From Microbacterium thalassium (GTDB lineage: Bacteria; Actinomycetota; Actinomycetes; Actinomycetales; Microbacteriaceae): a stretch of 64,000 bases of DNA. Both the position numbers and the translations under genes were made by a program. The notes beneath the pieces are model-generated. The model was given only the letters and a program-made list of their open reading frames with translations, was not told the origin of the DNA and did no database searches. This document shows positions 1 through 8,769 of the stretch, piece by piece (the first letter of the stretch is position 1; the number at the start of each line of letters is the position of its first letter). The stretch covers positions 744,001-808,000 of the forward strand of contig NZ_JACHML010000001.1 in the NCBI RefSeq assembly GCF_014208045.1, written 5' to 3'.

Positions 1-2
1 GA

Positions 3-23
3 GCCACGGACGGCGCGGGCTGA
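3..23 (+). CDS. possible C-terminal end of an upstream gene (partial)
   Basis: The third frame reads Ala-Thr-Asp-Gly-Ala-Gly and then TGA. This would be the tail of a gene that begins before the window. Six residues cannot identify a product, and the only support is an in-frame stop just ahead of the promoter of the next gene. Confidence 0.2.
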   Translation, partial: ATDGAG

Positions 24-124
24 GCCGCGGGCGGGGGTTCCGGCCCTGACCGGCGCTTCCTCGCGCCGACGTAGACTGGAGAGGTCCGTGCCGTTCGGCA
101 CCCGCTCGCTCCACCAGGACCCTC

Positions 125-841
125 GTGACCTCCACTCCCGCCCGCCGCACCTTCGACGTGCGCCACGTGCAGTTCGCGCGCGCCGCCTTCCTCGCGCTCG
201 CGGCGGTCATGATCACGTTCTCTCCCGACCACTCGGCGGCCGTCGGCCTCGCGGTCTTCTCGGGCTTCGCGATCGCGACCGGCCTGGTGCTGCTGATCGC
301 GCTGTGGCTGGTGTACGCGGCGGGACGACGCATGACCCCGGCCCTGCTCGGCATCGCGACCCTCGTGGCGGGAATGGCGGGCGGCCTGCAGCCGCTGCGC
401 ACCGTGGCCGGGTACTTCGTGATCGTGATCGCCTGGGCGCTCGTCGCCGGCGCGATCGAGACGGTCTGGGGCGCCCGCGCGCTGCGCCTTTCGGGACGCG
501 CGGTCGACCCGCAGCGCCCGTGGGAGCAGGACGCGATCGCCGCGGCCGGCGCCGTGCCGCGCGGCGAGGCCCGCGACGCGCTCACGGTCGGCATCCTCAC
601 GCTGGTCCTCGGCGTCGCGCTCGTGTTCGTGCCCTGGGACTACGCGCTCGAGTACACGATCGACCAGGCGGGTCAGACCTTCACGCTCACCGGCATCACG
701 ATCGGCGTCGGGATCTTCGGCGGCTATGCCGCGATCACCGCCGTCTACCTCGCCATCGCGGGCTTCTCGCCCCGCGCCCCCGAACCGCTCACCGACGAGG
801 CGACGGCCGCGTCCGCCGCCGACCCCAAGGAACTCCCGTGA
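125..841 (+). CDS. multi-pass membrane protein of unknown function
   Basis: A 238-residue protein with about six hydrophobic segments. Two clusters (roughly residues 15-65 and 68-115) are separated by a polar stretch around 120-155 (GRAVDPQRPWEQDA...RGEARD), and a third cluster covers 155-215. The acidic C-terminus (LTDEATAASAADPKE) is cytosolic-like. The layout recalls HdeD/DUF308-type proteins, but I cannot assign a function. The GTG start follows an AGGACC ribosome site 4-9 bases upstream. A TAGACT -10 element at 72-77 implies a leader of about 45 bases. The stop codon overlaps the next start in GTGA, so the two genes are probably translated together. Confidence 0.75.
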   Translation: MTSTPARRTFDVRHVQFARAAFLALAAVMITFSPDHSAAVGLAVFSGFAIATGLVLLIALWLVYAAGRRMTPALLGIATLVAGMAGGLQPLRTVAGYFVIVIAWALVAGAIETVWGARALRLSGRAVDPQRPWEQDAIAAAGAVPRGEARDALTVGILTLVLGVALVFVPWDYALEYTIDQAGQTFTLTGITIGVGIFGGYAAITAVYLAIAGFSPRAPEPLTDEATAASAADPKELP

Positions 842-1164
842 CTGAAGAACGCCCCACCCGCCGCGACATCCTCAAGCCTGTTCAGCTGCTCGGGCTCGCG
901 TTCGGCGCGGCGCTGTTCGCGGGCGTCATCACGCTCATCTCGATGGGGTTCTTCCAGCAGCGCGGCGACGCCATGAACGCGATCGTGGTGGCCCTCGTCA
1001 TCGCCGGGGTCTCGTTCATCGCGGTGCTCGTCATCGTGTCGCTGCTGCTGCTCGCCGTCGACCCGTCGAAGGTCGCCGAGCCGGTCGACAAGCCGGTGCT
1101 CCTCCCCGACGAGGACGACGACGCGGATGCCGCCGGCGACACCAAGGCCGACGGCAAGGCCTGA
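838..1164 (+). CDS. small two-pass membrane protein
   Basis: A 108-residue protein. The basic N-terminus (TEERPTRRD) leads into two hydrophobic segments at about 17-39 and 48-74, followed by an acidic tail (PDEDDDADAAGDTKADGKA). The GTG start is chosen because it sits in the GTGA overlap with the preceding stop, which is a common coupling arrangement in this window. The same frame stays open further upstream, but that stretch is out of frame with the preceding membrane gene and has unnatural Arg-rich composition. The function is unknown; it may partner the preceding membrane protein. The gene converges on purB. Confidence 0.72.
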   Translation: MTEERPTRRDILKPVQLLGLAFGAALFAGVITLISMGFFQQRGDAMNAIVVALVIAGVSFIAVLVIVSLLLLAVDPSKVAEPVDKPVLLPDEDDDADAAGDTKADGKA

Positions 1165-1180
1165 CGTACCTCGGCCCTGA

Positions 1181-2563
1181 TCAGCCCAGTTCGTCGACCA
1201 GCTTCGACGCGAGGCCCGCGTAGGTCGCGGGGGTGAGCTCGAGCAGGCGCGCCTTGGCGGCGTCGCCGATATCGAGGCCCTGCACGAAATCGGCGAGCTC
1301 CGGCCCGCCGACGCGGCGACCGCGCGTGAGGTCCTTCAGCAGCGCGTAGGGGTCGCTGATCTGCGAGCGGCCGGCGGCGATCTCGGCGCGCACGACGGTC
1401 TGGATCGCCTCGGCGAGGACCTCCCAGTTCGCGTCGAGGTCGGCGTCGAGCACCGCCTGCGCGAGCGAGATCTCGCCGAGACCGCGCAGCAGGTTGTCCA
1501 GGGCGAGCAGCGAGTGGCCGAACGCGACGCCGATGTTGCGCTGCGTCGTGGAGTCGGTGAGATCGCGCTGCATGCGCGAGGTCACGAGCGTCTGCGACAG
1601 CGTCGAGAGGATGCCGCCGGAAATCTCGAGATTGGCCTCGGCGTTCTCGAAGCGGATCGGGTTGATCTTGTGGGGCATCGTCGAGGACCCGGTGGCGCCC
1701 GCGACGGGGATCTGCGAGAAGAAGCCCAGCGAGATGTAGGTCCAGATGTCGGTGGCGAGGTTGTGCAGGATGCCGCCGGCGTGCCGCACGCGGTCGTACA
1801 GCTCGACCTGCCAGTCGTGCGACTCGATCTGCGTGGTGAGGATGTTGAAGTCCAGCCCCAGCCCCTCGATGAACGAGCGGGAGACCTCGGGCCAGTCGAC
1901 GTCGGGAGCCGCGGCCAGGTGGGCCGACCACGTGCCGGTCGCGCCGGAGAACTTCGCGAGGAAGGCGCCGCCGGCGATCTGGTCGGCCACGCGGTCGAGC
2001 CGCCACGCGAAGACGGCGAGTTCCTTGCCCATCGTCGACGGCGTCGCCGGCTGACCGTGGGTGCGCGACAGCATCGCGGCGTCGCGGTGGTTGACCGCGA
2101 GGTCCGTGAGCGCCTCGATGACGCTCTGGAGCTTGGGCAGCCACACCGCCTCGACGGCGCGCCTCACCGTGAGCGCGTAGGCGGTGGAGTTGATGTCCTC
2201 GCTCGTGCAGGCGAAGTGCGTGAGCTCGGCGACCGCGTCCAGGCCCAGCGTCGACAGCCGGTCGCGCACGAGGTACTCGACGGCCTTGACGTCGTGGCGG
2301 GTCACCGCCTCCTTCTCGGCGAGCCAGTCGATCTCGGTCTGGCCGAACTCCCGGTACAGGGCGCGCAGGCGCGCCTTGTCGTCGTCCGACAGCGGCGACG
2401 TGCCGAACAGCGAGCGGTCGGTGAGGGCGATGAGCCACTCGACCTCGACCTCGACGCGGGCGCGGTTGAGCCCGGCCTCCGACAGGTAGTCGGCGAGGGG
2501 CGCGACGGCGGCGCGGTAGCGGCCGTCGAGCGGGCTGAGGGGCTGAGGGGGGAGAGAGGTCAC
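1181..2563 (-). CDS. purB: adenylosuccinate lyase
   Basis: A 460-residue fumarase/aspartase superfamily enzyme. It cleaves adenylosuccinate to AMP and fumarate, and SAICAR to AICAR plus fumarate, in purine synthesis. The three conserved regions are visible: TSEDINS (120-126), SRTHGQP with the general acid/base His (166-172), and the flexible catalytic loop GSSTMPHKINP with the reactive Ser (292-302). Length is normal. The GTG start is preferred because GGGAG lies five bases upstream and translation from it begins at the conserved PLSPLDGRY; a farther upstream ATG adds 17 atypical residues. It is downstream of, and co-directional with, the phosphatase gene, separated by 47 bases. Confidence 0.97.
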   Translation of the reverse strand: MTSLPPQPLSPLDGRYRAAVAPLADYLSEAGLNRARVEVEVEWLIALTDRSLFGTSPLSDDDKARLRALYREFGQTEIDWLAEKEAVTRHDVKAVEYLVRDRLSTLGLDAVAELTHFACTSEDINSTAYALTVRRAVEAVWLPKLQSVIEALTDLAVNHRDAAMLSRTHGQPATPSTMGKELAVFAWRLDRVADQIAGGAFLAKFSGATGTWSAHLAAAPDVDWPEVSRSFIEGLGLDFNILTTQIESHDWQVELYDRVRHAGGILHNLATDIWTYISLGFFSQIPVAGATGSSTMPHKINPIRFENAEANLEISGGILSTLSQTLVTSRMQRDLTDSTTQRNIGVAFGHSLLALDNLLRGLGEISLAQAVLDADLDANWEVLAEAIQTVVRAEIAAGRSQISDPYALLKDLTRGRRVGGPELADFVQGLDIGDAAKARLLELTPATYAGLASKLVDELG

Positions 2564-2610
2564 GGGACTCCCGTCGTGGTTTCGCGTCGTGGCGCGGCGA
2601 AGGGCCGGCG

Positions 2611-3117
2611 TCACACCGCCGGACGGATCGCGGGTTCGAGCTGCCGGAAGAGCGCCCGGCTCGCACCCTCGATCATACCGAGCACCTCATCGAACATCCC
2701 GGGCCCGGCGTAGTACGGGTCGGGGATGTCGAGCGTCGGCGCGTTCGGGTCGAACGACATCAGGAGCGCGATCTTGTCGGCGTCCGATTCCCGGCGCGCC
2801 CACCCGCGCAGGATGCGCTCGTGTGTGCGGTCCAGCGCCACGACCAGGTCGCTGCGGGCGAAGTCCTGCTGCGTGAACTGCCGCGCGCGATGGTGGGAGC
2901 CGTCGTAGCCGCGTCGGGCGAGCGAGTCGAGCGTGCGCTGATCGGCCTGCTCGCCGACGTGCCAGTCGCCCGTTCCGGCGCTCGTCGACGCCACGCGGGA
3001 TCCGAGGCCGGCCGCGTCGGCCAACCCACGGAAGACCACGTCGGCCATCGGGGATCGGCAGATATTGCCTGTGCACACGAACACCACGCGAAACGGGTCG
3101 GCGGCGCTGGCGGTCAT
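2611..3117 (-). CDS. low-molecular-weight protein-tyrosine phosphatase
   Basis: A 168-residue cytosolic phosphatase. The P-loop CTGNICRS supplies the nucleophile Cys15 and Arg21 (CX5R), and DPYY at 133-136 carries the general-acid Asp, so all catalytic residues are present. Family members dephosphorylate phosphotyrosine proteins, often of the capsule or cell-envelope control type, but the substrate here is unknown. The start is uncertain. ATG at 3117 has a CACAAT hexamer seven bases upstream and looks leaderless; GGAGGT sits only one base away, too near to act as a ribosome site. An alternative ATG three codons upstream (3126) cannot be excluded. Confidence 0.92.
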   Translation of the reverse strand: MTASAADPFRVVFVCTGNICRSPMADVVFRGLADAAGLGSRVASTSAGTGDWHVGEQADQRTLDSLARRGYDGSHHRARQFTQQDFARSDLVVALDRTHERILRGWARRESDADKIALLMSFDPNAPTLDIPDPYYAGPGMFDEVLGMIEGASRALFRQLEPAIRPAV

Positions 3118-3279
3118 GACCTCCATTGTGTGCACGCCGACGGCCTGCTGAACAGTCCGAGGTTTACCGAATCGGGGTCCGAGGCCCGTCTCCTCCCCAA
3201 CGGTCACGGCGAAGCGGGTTCTCACAGGTCCGCGTCGCCCGTCGCGAACCGCCCGGACGCGCCCGGCACGATGGCCGGC

Positions 3280-3576
3280 ATGACGGTCACGCTCTGCACC
3301 CAGACGGCATCGGCGGCGGCCGACGCGCACCGGCTCGACATCGTGCTGCGAGAGCTCGAGAAGCTCATCGATCGGCTCGCTGAGGCGGGCCTGGAGTCCG
3401 GCGGGCTGGCGGCGCTCACCGACTGGTCGGCGACGGCCGCGCGCGCGTTCCACGACGAGGCCGAGACCTGGGCCGTCGACGTCCGCGCGCTCGAGGGCGT
3501 CGCGATCGACCTGCGCGCCGATGTGTGGATCGCCCGGCAGCGTGCGGCGGCGGCGATCGGGCCATGGTGCCGATGA
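3280..3576 (+). CDS. WXG100-like small helical protein
   Basis: A 98-residue, almost wholly helical protein. Residues 13-40 form one amphipathic helix (RLDIVLRELEKLIDRLAEAG) and 52-95 a second. Between them comes LTDWSATAARAF...W (residues 47-64), which matches the WXG100/ESAT-6 hairpin pattern of W-x-G followed by AAxAF and a Trp, except that the Gly is Ala (WSA, 49-51). The gene overlaps the following hydrolase gene by four bases (ATGA), so the two are probably made together. No ESX secretion ATPase lies in the window. An alternative ATG lies three codons upstream. Assignment to the superfamily is by pattern only. Confidence 0.6.
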   Translation: MTVTLCTQTASAAADAHRLDIVLRELEKLIDRLAEAGLESGGLAALTDWSATAARAFHDEAETWAVDVRALEGVAIDLRADVWIARQRAAAAIGPWCR

Positions 3577-4946
3577 GCGACGACGAGCCGCTGCAGATCA
3601 CCGGGGGCGGCGCCATCGCGGTCGACACCGACACGCTGCGGCACACCGCCGCGCGGTTCGCGCTCGCCGGGACCGACCTCGAGGACGTGTGCGCGGGGCT
3701 CGGGCCGCTCGCCAACATGCTGGCCGAGCAGCACGCCGTGGCGTGGGATGCCGCGTGCGCGGCGTCCGCGCTCGCCGCACGCATCCGCGGGGCGATCGAC
3801 GGCGCCGCCGTCATCGCGGGGCGGTTGCGCGAGACGGCTGCGGTCTACGAGCTGGTCGAGCTGAACGTCGAGCACCGGGCGGCGTTCTTCGCCGGCGACC
3901 ACGCCGCGATGGCACGCATCGACGCACGCCGCGCCGACATCGTCGCCGACCATCCCGGTGCGGGATGGGCGGCGTTCGAGGCCGAGTCGGGGCGCGCGAT
4001 CATGTGGCCCGGCGACCTCGTGCGCCAGGCGACCGAGGCGGGAGTGGACATCGGCGGGCTGCTCGGACCGGAAGGGGGGATCGTCGGCGGCGTCGCCCTG
4101 GGCGGTGGCGCGATCCTCGCGACCGCCGTGACCGGCATCGGCGGATTCGGCATCGTGCCGAGGGATGCGCGCCTGACGGGGCCGGCCCAGGCCGTGACGC
4201 TCGTGCCGGTCGCACCGGCGCCGACGACGCCGGGCGCACCGCAGGGGCTCAGCAGCGCCGCCGAGCGCATTCCGCGGGACGGCGACGCGCGCGTGCGCGT
4301 CGAGAAGTACACGATGGCCGACGGCACGAACCAGTTCGCGGTGTACGTCGCCGGCATGCGCTCGGCGGGCATCGGGGGCGAGGAGCCGTGGGACGGGCAG
4401 TCGAACCTGGAGCTGTACAGCGGGCAGCGGTCGGCGTCGTACCAGGCGACGGTCGACGCGCTCGCGGCCGCCGGGGCCGAGCCGGGCGACGTCGTGCACG
4501 CGTTCGGGCACTCCCAGGGGGCGATGGTGGCGTCGCGGCTGGCCCTCGAGGAGGAGTACGACACCCGCACGCTCGTGACGTTCGGCTCGCCGATCGATGC
4601 GGACGTCGGGACGTCGACCCTGAGCGTGTCGGTCCGCCACACCGACGACCCGGTGGTCGCGCTCGCCGGAGGCGGTCACATGGGCGCCGTCGGCGCCGAG
4701 GGGTCGATGGTGATCGAGCGCGAGGCGCATCCTGTCGTCGGACCCGAGGACATGCTCGCGCCCGGGCACGACCTCGTCGGCTACACGAGCACCGCGGCGC
4801 TCGTGGACGCGTCGTCGGATCCGCGCGTGGACGCCGTGCGGGACGTGTTCGCGGACCTCCGGCACGCGACGGAGATGGACGTTTTCGAGTTCGCCGCGAC
4901 GCGGGACGACTCCGGTCCGTCTGCCGTGCCGCCGGTGATGGGGTGA
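3573..4946 (+). CDS. alpha/beta hydrolase with N-terminal helical (WXG100/LXG-like) region
   Basis: A 457-residue protein. Residues 15-110 are helical and resemble an ESX-substrate-like domain (VDTDTLRHTAARFALAG...). Residues 160-195 are Gly/Ala-rich and hydrophobic, and may insert in a membrane or be a linker. From about 235 a hydrolase domain follows, with nucleophile elbow GHSQG (Ser314), a candidate acid in HTDDP and a late His in PGHDLVGYTS. This is a complete serine hydrolase triad by position; the likely activity is esterase or lipase, but the substrate is unknown. There is no obvious Sec signal. The start is the ATG in the ATGA overlap; ATG at 3564 is an alternative. Confidence 0.75.
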   Translation: MSDDEPLQITGGGAIAVDTDTLRHTAARFALAGTDLEDVCAGLGPLANMLAEQHAVAWDAACAASALAARIRGAIDGAAVIAGRLRETAAVYELVELNVEHRAAFFAGDHAAMARIDARRADIVADHPGAGWAAFEAESGRAIMWPGDLVRQATEAGVDIGGLLGPEGGIVGGVALGGGAILATAVTGIGGFGIVPRDARLTGPAQAVTLVPVAPAPTTPGAPQGLSSAAERIPRDGDARVRVEKYTMADGTNQFAVYVAGMRSAGIGGEEPWDGQSNLELYSGQRSASYQATVDALAAAGAEPGDVVHAFGHSQGAMVASRLALEEEYDTRTLVTFGSPIDADVGTSTLSVSVRHTDDPVVALAGGGHMGAVGAEGSMVIEREAHPVVGPEDMLAPGHDLVGYTSTAALVDASSDPRVDAVRDVFADLRHATEMDVFEFAATRDDSGPSAVPPVMG

Positions 4947-4964
4947 CCCGCCGAAACGGCGACG

Positions 4965-5000
4965 GAACGCCCCCGCACCGAGACCGGCGCGGGGGCGTTC
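4965..5000. terminator. bidirectional hairpin terminator
   Basis: A perfect 12-bp inverted repeat (GAACGCCCCCGC / GCGGGGGCGTTC) with a 12-base loop sits between two convergent genes. It can end transcription from both sides. There is no long U-run, as is usual in this GC-rich genome. Confidence 0.8.
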
Positions 5001-5020
5001 TCCGGCGACGGCGGAGGCGG

Positions 5021-5410
5021 TCAGTCCTTGTCGGGCCGCAGGATGAGGCCGAAGATCCAGTTGAGCAGCGAGATGATGATCGCCGCGACGACGCCCCACC
5101 AGAAGTCCTCGACGCGCAGTCCCCAGTCCCAGAACGAGGTGATCCAGGCGGTCAGCCACAGCAGGAACGCGTTGATGATGAGGCCGATCAGGCCCAGGGT
5201 CAGGATGTACAGCGGGAACGCCAGCACCTTGATGACCGTCCCGATGATGGTGTTGACCAGCGCGAAGATGGCGGCGACCGCCAGCAGGGTCAGCACCAGC
5301 TGCAGCGTCTCGCCCGGGGGGAAGGCGATGACGGTGACCTGCAGAGCGGGGATCAGGGTGACGATCCAGATGGCGAACGCATTGATGACGACGCGGATGA
5401 GGAAGCCCAT
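5021..5410 (-). CDS. phage holin family IV-type membrane protein
   Basis: A 129-residue protein with four transmembrane segments: MGFLIRVVINAFAIWIVTLI, the LQLVLTLLAVAAIFALVNTII region, the LYILTLGLIGLIINAFLLWL region, and VVAAIIISLLNWIFGLIL. It matches the small four-helix family often labelled phage holin superfamily IV, which is widespread on bacterial chromosomes and does not itself indicate a prophage. The start is the ATG at 5410, because CAGACT lies seven bases upstream (leaderless-like) and translation starts at the first helix; the 26 codons further upstream are Arg-rich and overlap the hisC promoter. Function unknown. Confidence 0.85.
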   Translation of the reverse strand: MGFLIRVVINAFAIWIVTLIPALQVTVIAFPPGETLQLVLTLLAVAAIFALVNTIIGTVIKVLAFPLYILTLGLIGLIINAFLLWLTAWITSFWDWGLRVEDFWWGVVAAIIISLLNWIFGLILRPDKD

Positions 5411-5417
5411 GGCCCGC

Positions 5418-5469
5418 AGTCTGTCACGCACCCGCGGCCGCATGCGAGAACGGGCGCGCCGCATAGACT
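5418..5469. promoter_or_regulatory. divergent leaderless promoters (holin-like gene and hisC)
   Basis: On the minus strand CAGACT (5418-5423) ends seven bases before the ATG of the holin-like gene. On the plus strand TAGACT (5464-5469) ends six bases before the GTG of hisC. With a start site about seven bases after the hexamer, both mRNAs would begin at or beside their start codon. Neither start has a Shine-Dalgarno sequence. Confidence 0.6.
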
Positions 5470-5475
5470 CGTCGG

Positions 5476-6582
5476 GTGGCTGAGGCATCCGATTTCCCCG
5501 TCCGCGTGCGTCCCGAGATCGCGGCGCTGCCGCCGTACAAGCAGGGACGGCAGGCGGCCGCCGACGCGTTCAAGCTGTCGAGCAACGAGAACCCGTTCGA
5601 GCCGCTGCCGGGCGTCGTCGACGCCGTGCGGACCGCGACGGCCTACAACCGCTACCCCGACGCGACCGCCGGGCGCCTGCGCGAGGCCCTCGCCGAGCGC
5701 TTCGGGGTCACGATCGATCACGTCCACATCGGCGCCGGCAGCGTCTCGATCCTGACCCAGCTGGTGCAGGCCACCGCGGGCTCCGGCGACGAGGTCATGT
5801 TCGCGTGGCGCTCGTTCGAGGCCTACCCGTGGCTGGTGGTGCTCGCCGGTGCGAAGCCGGTCATGGTGCCGCTCGCGGAGGGCGCCCGCCACGACCTCGA
5901 CGCGATGGCGGATGCGGTCACCGAGCGGACCCGCGCGATCATCGTGTGCAGCCCCAACAACCCGACCGGTCCGGTGGTCACGCAGGCCGACTTCGACGCG
6001 TTCGTCGCGAAGGTCCCCTCGGACGTCCTCATCATCCTCGACGAGGCCTACGCCGAGTTCGTGACTGACGCCGACGCCGTGGGCGGACTGCGCGAGCTCG
6101 GGGCGCCGAACCCCGACAACGTCGTGGTGCTCCGCACCTTCTCGAAGGCGTTCGGACTCGCCGGACTCCGCGTCGGCTACGCGATCGGGCACCCGCGGGT
6201 GCTCGACGCCGCCCGCAGCACCGCCATCCCGCTGTCGGTCACCGGGCAGGCCGAGATCGCGGCGCTGGCGAGCCTCGATGCCCAGGACGAGCTGGCCGAG
6301 CGCGTCACCGTCGTCGCCGAGCGCCGCGACCGGCTCGCGGCGGGCCTGCGCGCGCAGGGCTGGGCCGTCCCCGAGGCGCAGGGGAACTTCGTGTGGCTGC
6401 CCACCGGCGCCGAGACGGCGGCCGTCGCCGACGCGTTCCACGACGGCGGTCTCGTCGTCCGCCCCTTCGCCGGAGAGGGCCTGCGGATCTCGGTCGGCGA
6501 AGAGGAGTCTGTCGAGAAGGTCCTAGCCGTCGCGGCATCCGTTGTCGAAGACCTCCCAGAGGGGCACGCGGCGAGGGGCTAG
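5476..6582 (+). CDS. hisC: histidinol-phosphate aminotransferase
   Basis: A 368-residue fold-type I PLP aminotransferase that makes histidinol phosphate from imidazole-acetol phosphate and glutamate. The N-terminal [15 protein letters not shown], the SPNNPTG motif and the PLP lysine in [16 protein letters not shown] (Lys224) are all present, as is EAYAEF. Length is normal. Actinobacteria also carry a close aromatic-acid aminotransferase (Pat), and no other his gene is nearby, so that role is possible. The GTG start lacks a ribosome site and follows TAGACT by six bases, so it is leaderless. The TAG stop falls inside the -10 hexamer of the next gene. Confidence 0.87.
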   Translation: MAEASDFPVRVRPEIAALPPYKQGRQAAADAFKLSSNENPFEPLPGVVDAVRTATAYNRYPDATAGRLREALAERFGVTIDHVHIGAGSVSILTQLVQATAGSGDEVMFAWRSFEAYPWLVVLAGAKPVMVPLAEGARHDLDAMADAVTERTRAIIVCSPNNPTGPVVTQADFDAFVAKVPSDVLIILDEAYAEFVTDADAVGGLRELGAPNPDNVVVLRTFSKAFGLAGLRVGYAIGHPRVLDAARSTAIPLSVTGQAEIAALASLDAQDELAERVTVVAERRDRLAAGLRAQGWAVPEAQGNFVWLPTGAETAAVADAFHDGGLVVRPFAGEGLRISVGEEESVEKVLAVAASVVEDLPEGHAARG

Positions 6583-6585
6583 CGT
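6580..6585 (+). promoter_or_regulatory. -10 element of the 2-oxoacid dehydrogenase operon, overlapping the hisC stop codon
   Basis: TAGCGT ends six bases before the GTG of the E1 alpha gene. Its first three bases are the hisC stop codon. The spacing predicts a leaderless mRNA for the dehydrogenase operon, separate from any read-through from hisC. Confidence 0.5.
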
Positions 6586-6591
6586 GGAGGG

Positions 6592-7734
6592 GTGACCCCA
6601 GCGGCTCCCACCGAAGACCCGCGCCTGGTGCGCGTGCTCGCCGCGGACGGATCGTTCGCGCCGACGCCCGCCGCCGAGCGATATCTCGCCCTCATCGACG
6701 GGCTCGGCGAGGCCGAGCTCGAAGGTCTGTACCGCGATATGGCGGTCATCCGGGCCTACGACCGGCAGGCGACCAACCTGCAGCGGCAGGGCCAGCTCGC
6801 GCTGTGGCCGCCGAGCCTCGGGCAGGAGGCCGCCCAGGTCGGCTCGGCCCGGGCGGCCCGTGCGCAGGACCACCTGTTCCCGTCGTACCGCGAGCACGTC
6901 GTCACCCGCATCCGCGGTGTCGACGGCCTCGACATCATCCGGCTCATGCGCGGCCTGACCCACGGCGGGTGGGATCCCACGGATCCTGCGAACGGCAACA
7001 CGCACATCTACACGCTCGTGCTCGGCGCCCAGACGCTGCACGCGACCGGCTTCGGCATGGGCCTCGTCTTCGACGGGCGCTGCGGCACCGGCGACCTCGA
7101 GCGCGACGAGGCCGTCATCGTCTACTACGGCGACGGCGCGTCCAGCCAGGGCGACGTGCACGAGGCGATGGTGTTCGCCTCGAGCTACCGCACGCCCGAG
7201 GTGTTCTTCCTGCAGAACAACCAGTGGGCGATCTCGGTGCCGGTCGCCACGCAGTCCCCGGCGCCGCTGTTCCGCCGCGGAGACGGCTACGGCATGCCGT
7301 CGATCCCGGTCGACGGCAACGACGTGCTCGCCAGCTACGCCGTCACGCGCGTCGCCCTCGACGAGGCCCGCGCAGGCTCGGGCCCGCGGGCGATCGAGGC
7401 GATGACCTATCGCATGGGCGCGCACACCACCAGCGACGACCCCACCAAGTACCGCACGTCCGACGAAGAGGCGAGCTGGGCGCGGCGGGACCCCATCGAG
7501 CGCATGGCCGCCTACCTGCGCTCGCGCGGGGCGGGCGACGACTTCTTCGCGGGCGTGGATGCCGAAGCCGCCGCCCTCGCCGACGACATCCGCGTGCGCA
7601 CCAACGAACTCGACGGCCTGGAGCGCGACTCGATGTTCGCGCACGCGTACTCCGAGCCGCACCCCCGCGTCGATGAGCAGCGGGCGTGGCTCGCCGACTA
7701 CGAGGCATCCTTCGAGGAAGGGAGCGCATCGTGA
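6592..7734 (+). CDS. pdhA: 2-oxoacid dehydrogenase E1 component, alpha subunit
   Basis: A 380-residue thiamine-diphosphate subunit of a heterotetrameric E1. The cofactor motif runs from GDG (180-182) to NN (209-210) inside GDGASSQGDVHEAMVF...LQNNQWAIS. The complex decarboxylates a 2-oxoacid and passes the acyl group to the E2 lipoyl arm. In actinobacteria pyruvate is usually handled by the single-chain AceE, so branched-chain 2-oxoacids are a serious alternative substrate. The start is GTG six bases after TAGCGT, with no good ribosome site. The stop overlaps the beta subunit start (GTGA), supporting equimolar synthesis. No E3 gene is in the cluster, so E3 must come from elsewhere. Confidence 0.9.
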   Translation: MTPAAPTEDPRLVRVLAADGSFAPTPAAERYLALIDGLGEAELEGLYRDMAVIRAYDRQATNLQRQGQLALWPPSLGQEAAQVGSARAARAQDHLFPSYREHVVTRIRGVDGLDIIRLMRGLTHGGWDPTDPANGNTHIYTLVLGAQTLHATGFGMGLVFDGRCGTGDLERDEAVIVYYGDGASSQGDVHEAMVFASSYRTPEVFFLQNNQWAISVPVATQSPAPLFRRGDGYGMPSIPVDGNDVLASYAVTRVALDEARAGSGPRAIEAMTYRMGAHTTSDDPTKYRTSDEEASWARRDPIERMAAYLRSRGAGDDFFAGVDAEAAALADDIRVRTNELDGLERDSMFAHAYSEPHPRVDEQRAWLADYEASFEEGSAS

Positions 7735-8756
7735 CCGACGCGGCCACCCCCGGCGCGGTGAGCGAGCGCAGCGAGACGACGATCGAGACGATGCCCTTCT
7801 CGCGCGCCCTCAATGCGGGCATGCGCAAGGCGATGCAGGACAGCGACCGGGTCCTGCTCATGGGCGAGGACATCGGCAAGCTCGGCGGCGTGTTCCGCGT
7901 CACCGAGGGCCTGCAGGCCGAGTTCGGCGAGCAGCGCGTGCTCGACACGCCCCTGGCCGAGTCCGGCATCGTCGGCACGGCGATCGGCCTGGCGATGGCC
8001 GGGTTCCGCCCCGTGTGCGAGATCCAGTTCGACGGCTTCGTCTTCCCCGCCTTCGACCAGATCACGACGCAGCTGGCCAAGATCACCAACCGCCACGAGG
8101 GCGCGATCTCGATGCCCGTCGTCATCCGCATCCCCTACGGCGGGCACATCGGCGCGGTCGAGCACCATCAGGAGAGCCCCGAGGCGTACTTCGCCCACAC
8201 GGCAGGCTTGCGCGTCGTGAGCCCCTCGACCCCCAACGACGGCTACTGGATGATCCAGGACGCCATCGCCTCGAACGACCCGGTGATCTTCCTCGAGCCG
8301 AAGGCCAAGTACTGGATGAAGGGCGAGGTCGACACGTCGGCCCGCGCGCTGCCGCTGCACGCGAGCCGCATCGTCCGCCGCGGCACCGACGTCACGCTCG
8401 TCGGCCACGGCGCGATGGTGCAGACGCTGCTGCAGGCCGCCGCGCTCGCCGAGTCCGAGGGCACCAGCTGCGAGGTCGTGGACCTGCGTTCGCTCTCGCC
8501 CGTCGACTACGGCCCCATCCTCGAGTCGGTGCGCCGCACCGGGCGCATGGTCTACGCGCAGGAGGCCCCCGGCAACGTGTCGGTGGGCAGCGAGGTCACG
8601 GCGACCGTCATGGAGCAGGCCTTCTACGCGCTCGAGGCGCCCGTGCTGCGGGTGTCGGGCTTCGACGTGCCGTTCCCGCCCGCCAAGCTCGAGGGCGTGT
8701 ACCTGCCCGACCCCGACCGCATCCTCGAGGCCGTCGACCGCGCCCTCGCCTACTGA
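7731..8756 (+). CDS. 2-oxoacid dehydrogenase E1 component, beta subunit
   Basis: A 341-residue transketolase-like subunit that completes the E1 active site. The pyrimidine-binding half contains [18 protein letters not shown] and [40 protein letters not shown], with the Glu that activates thiamine diphosphate in LAESG. The C-terminal transketolase domain starts near 205 ([16 protein letters not shown]). The GTG start lies in the GTGA overlap with the alpha gene and has GAAGGGAG at a good distance. The frame is open 15 codons further upstream, inside the alpha gene, and that part is rejected. Thirteen bases separate it from the E2 gene. Confidence 0.93.
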   Translation: MTDAATPGAVSERSETTIETMPFSRALNAGMRKAMQDSDRVLLMGEDIGKLGGVFRVTEGLQAEFGEQRVLDTPLAESGIVGTAIGLAMAGFRPVCEIQFDGFVFPAFDQITTQLAKITNRHEGAISMPVVIRIPYGGHIGAVEHHQESPEAYFAHTAGLRVVSPSTPNDGYWMIQDAIASNDPVIFLEPKAKYWMKGEVDTSARALPLHASRIVRRGTDVTLVGHGAMVQTLLQAAALAESEGTSCEVVDLRSLSPVDYGPILESVRRTGRMVYAQEAPGNVSVGSEVTATVMEQAFYALEAPVLRVSGFDVPFPPAKLEGVYLPDPDRILEAVDRALAY

Positions 8757-8769
8757 TCCCGGAGATCCC

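Noticed and set aside
5021..5410. Prophage signal from a phage-holin-family protein
   Set aside because: The family is common on bacterial chromosomes. No lysin, capsid, integrase or terminase gene lies nearby and the flanking genes are housekeeping.
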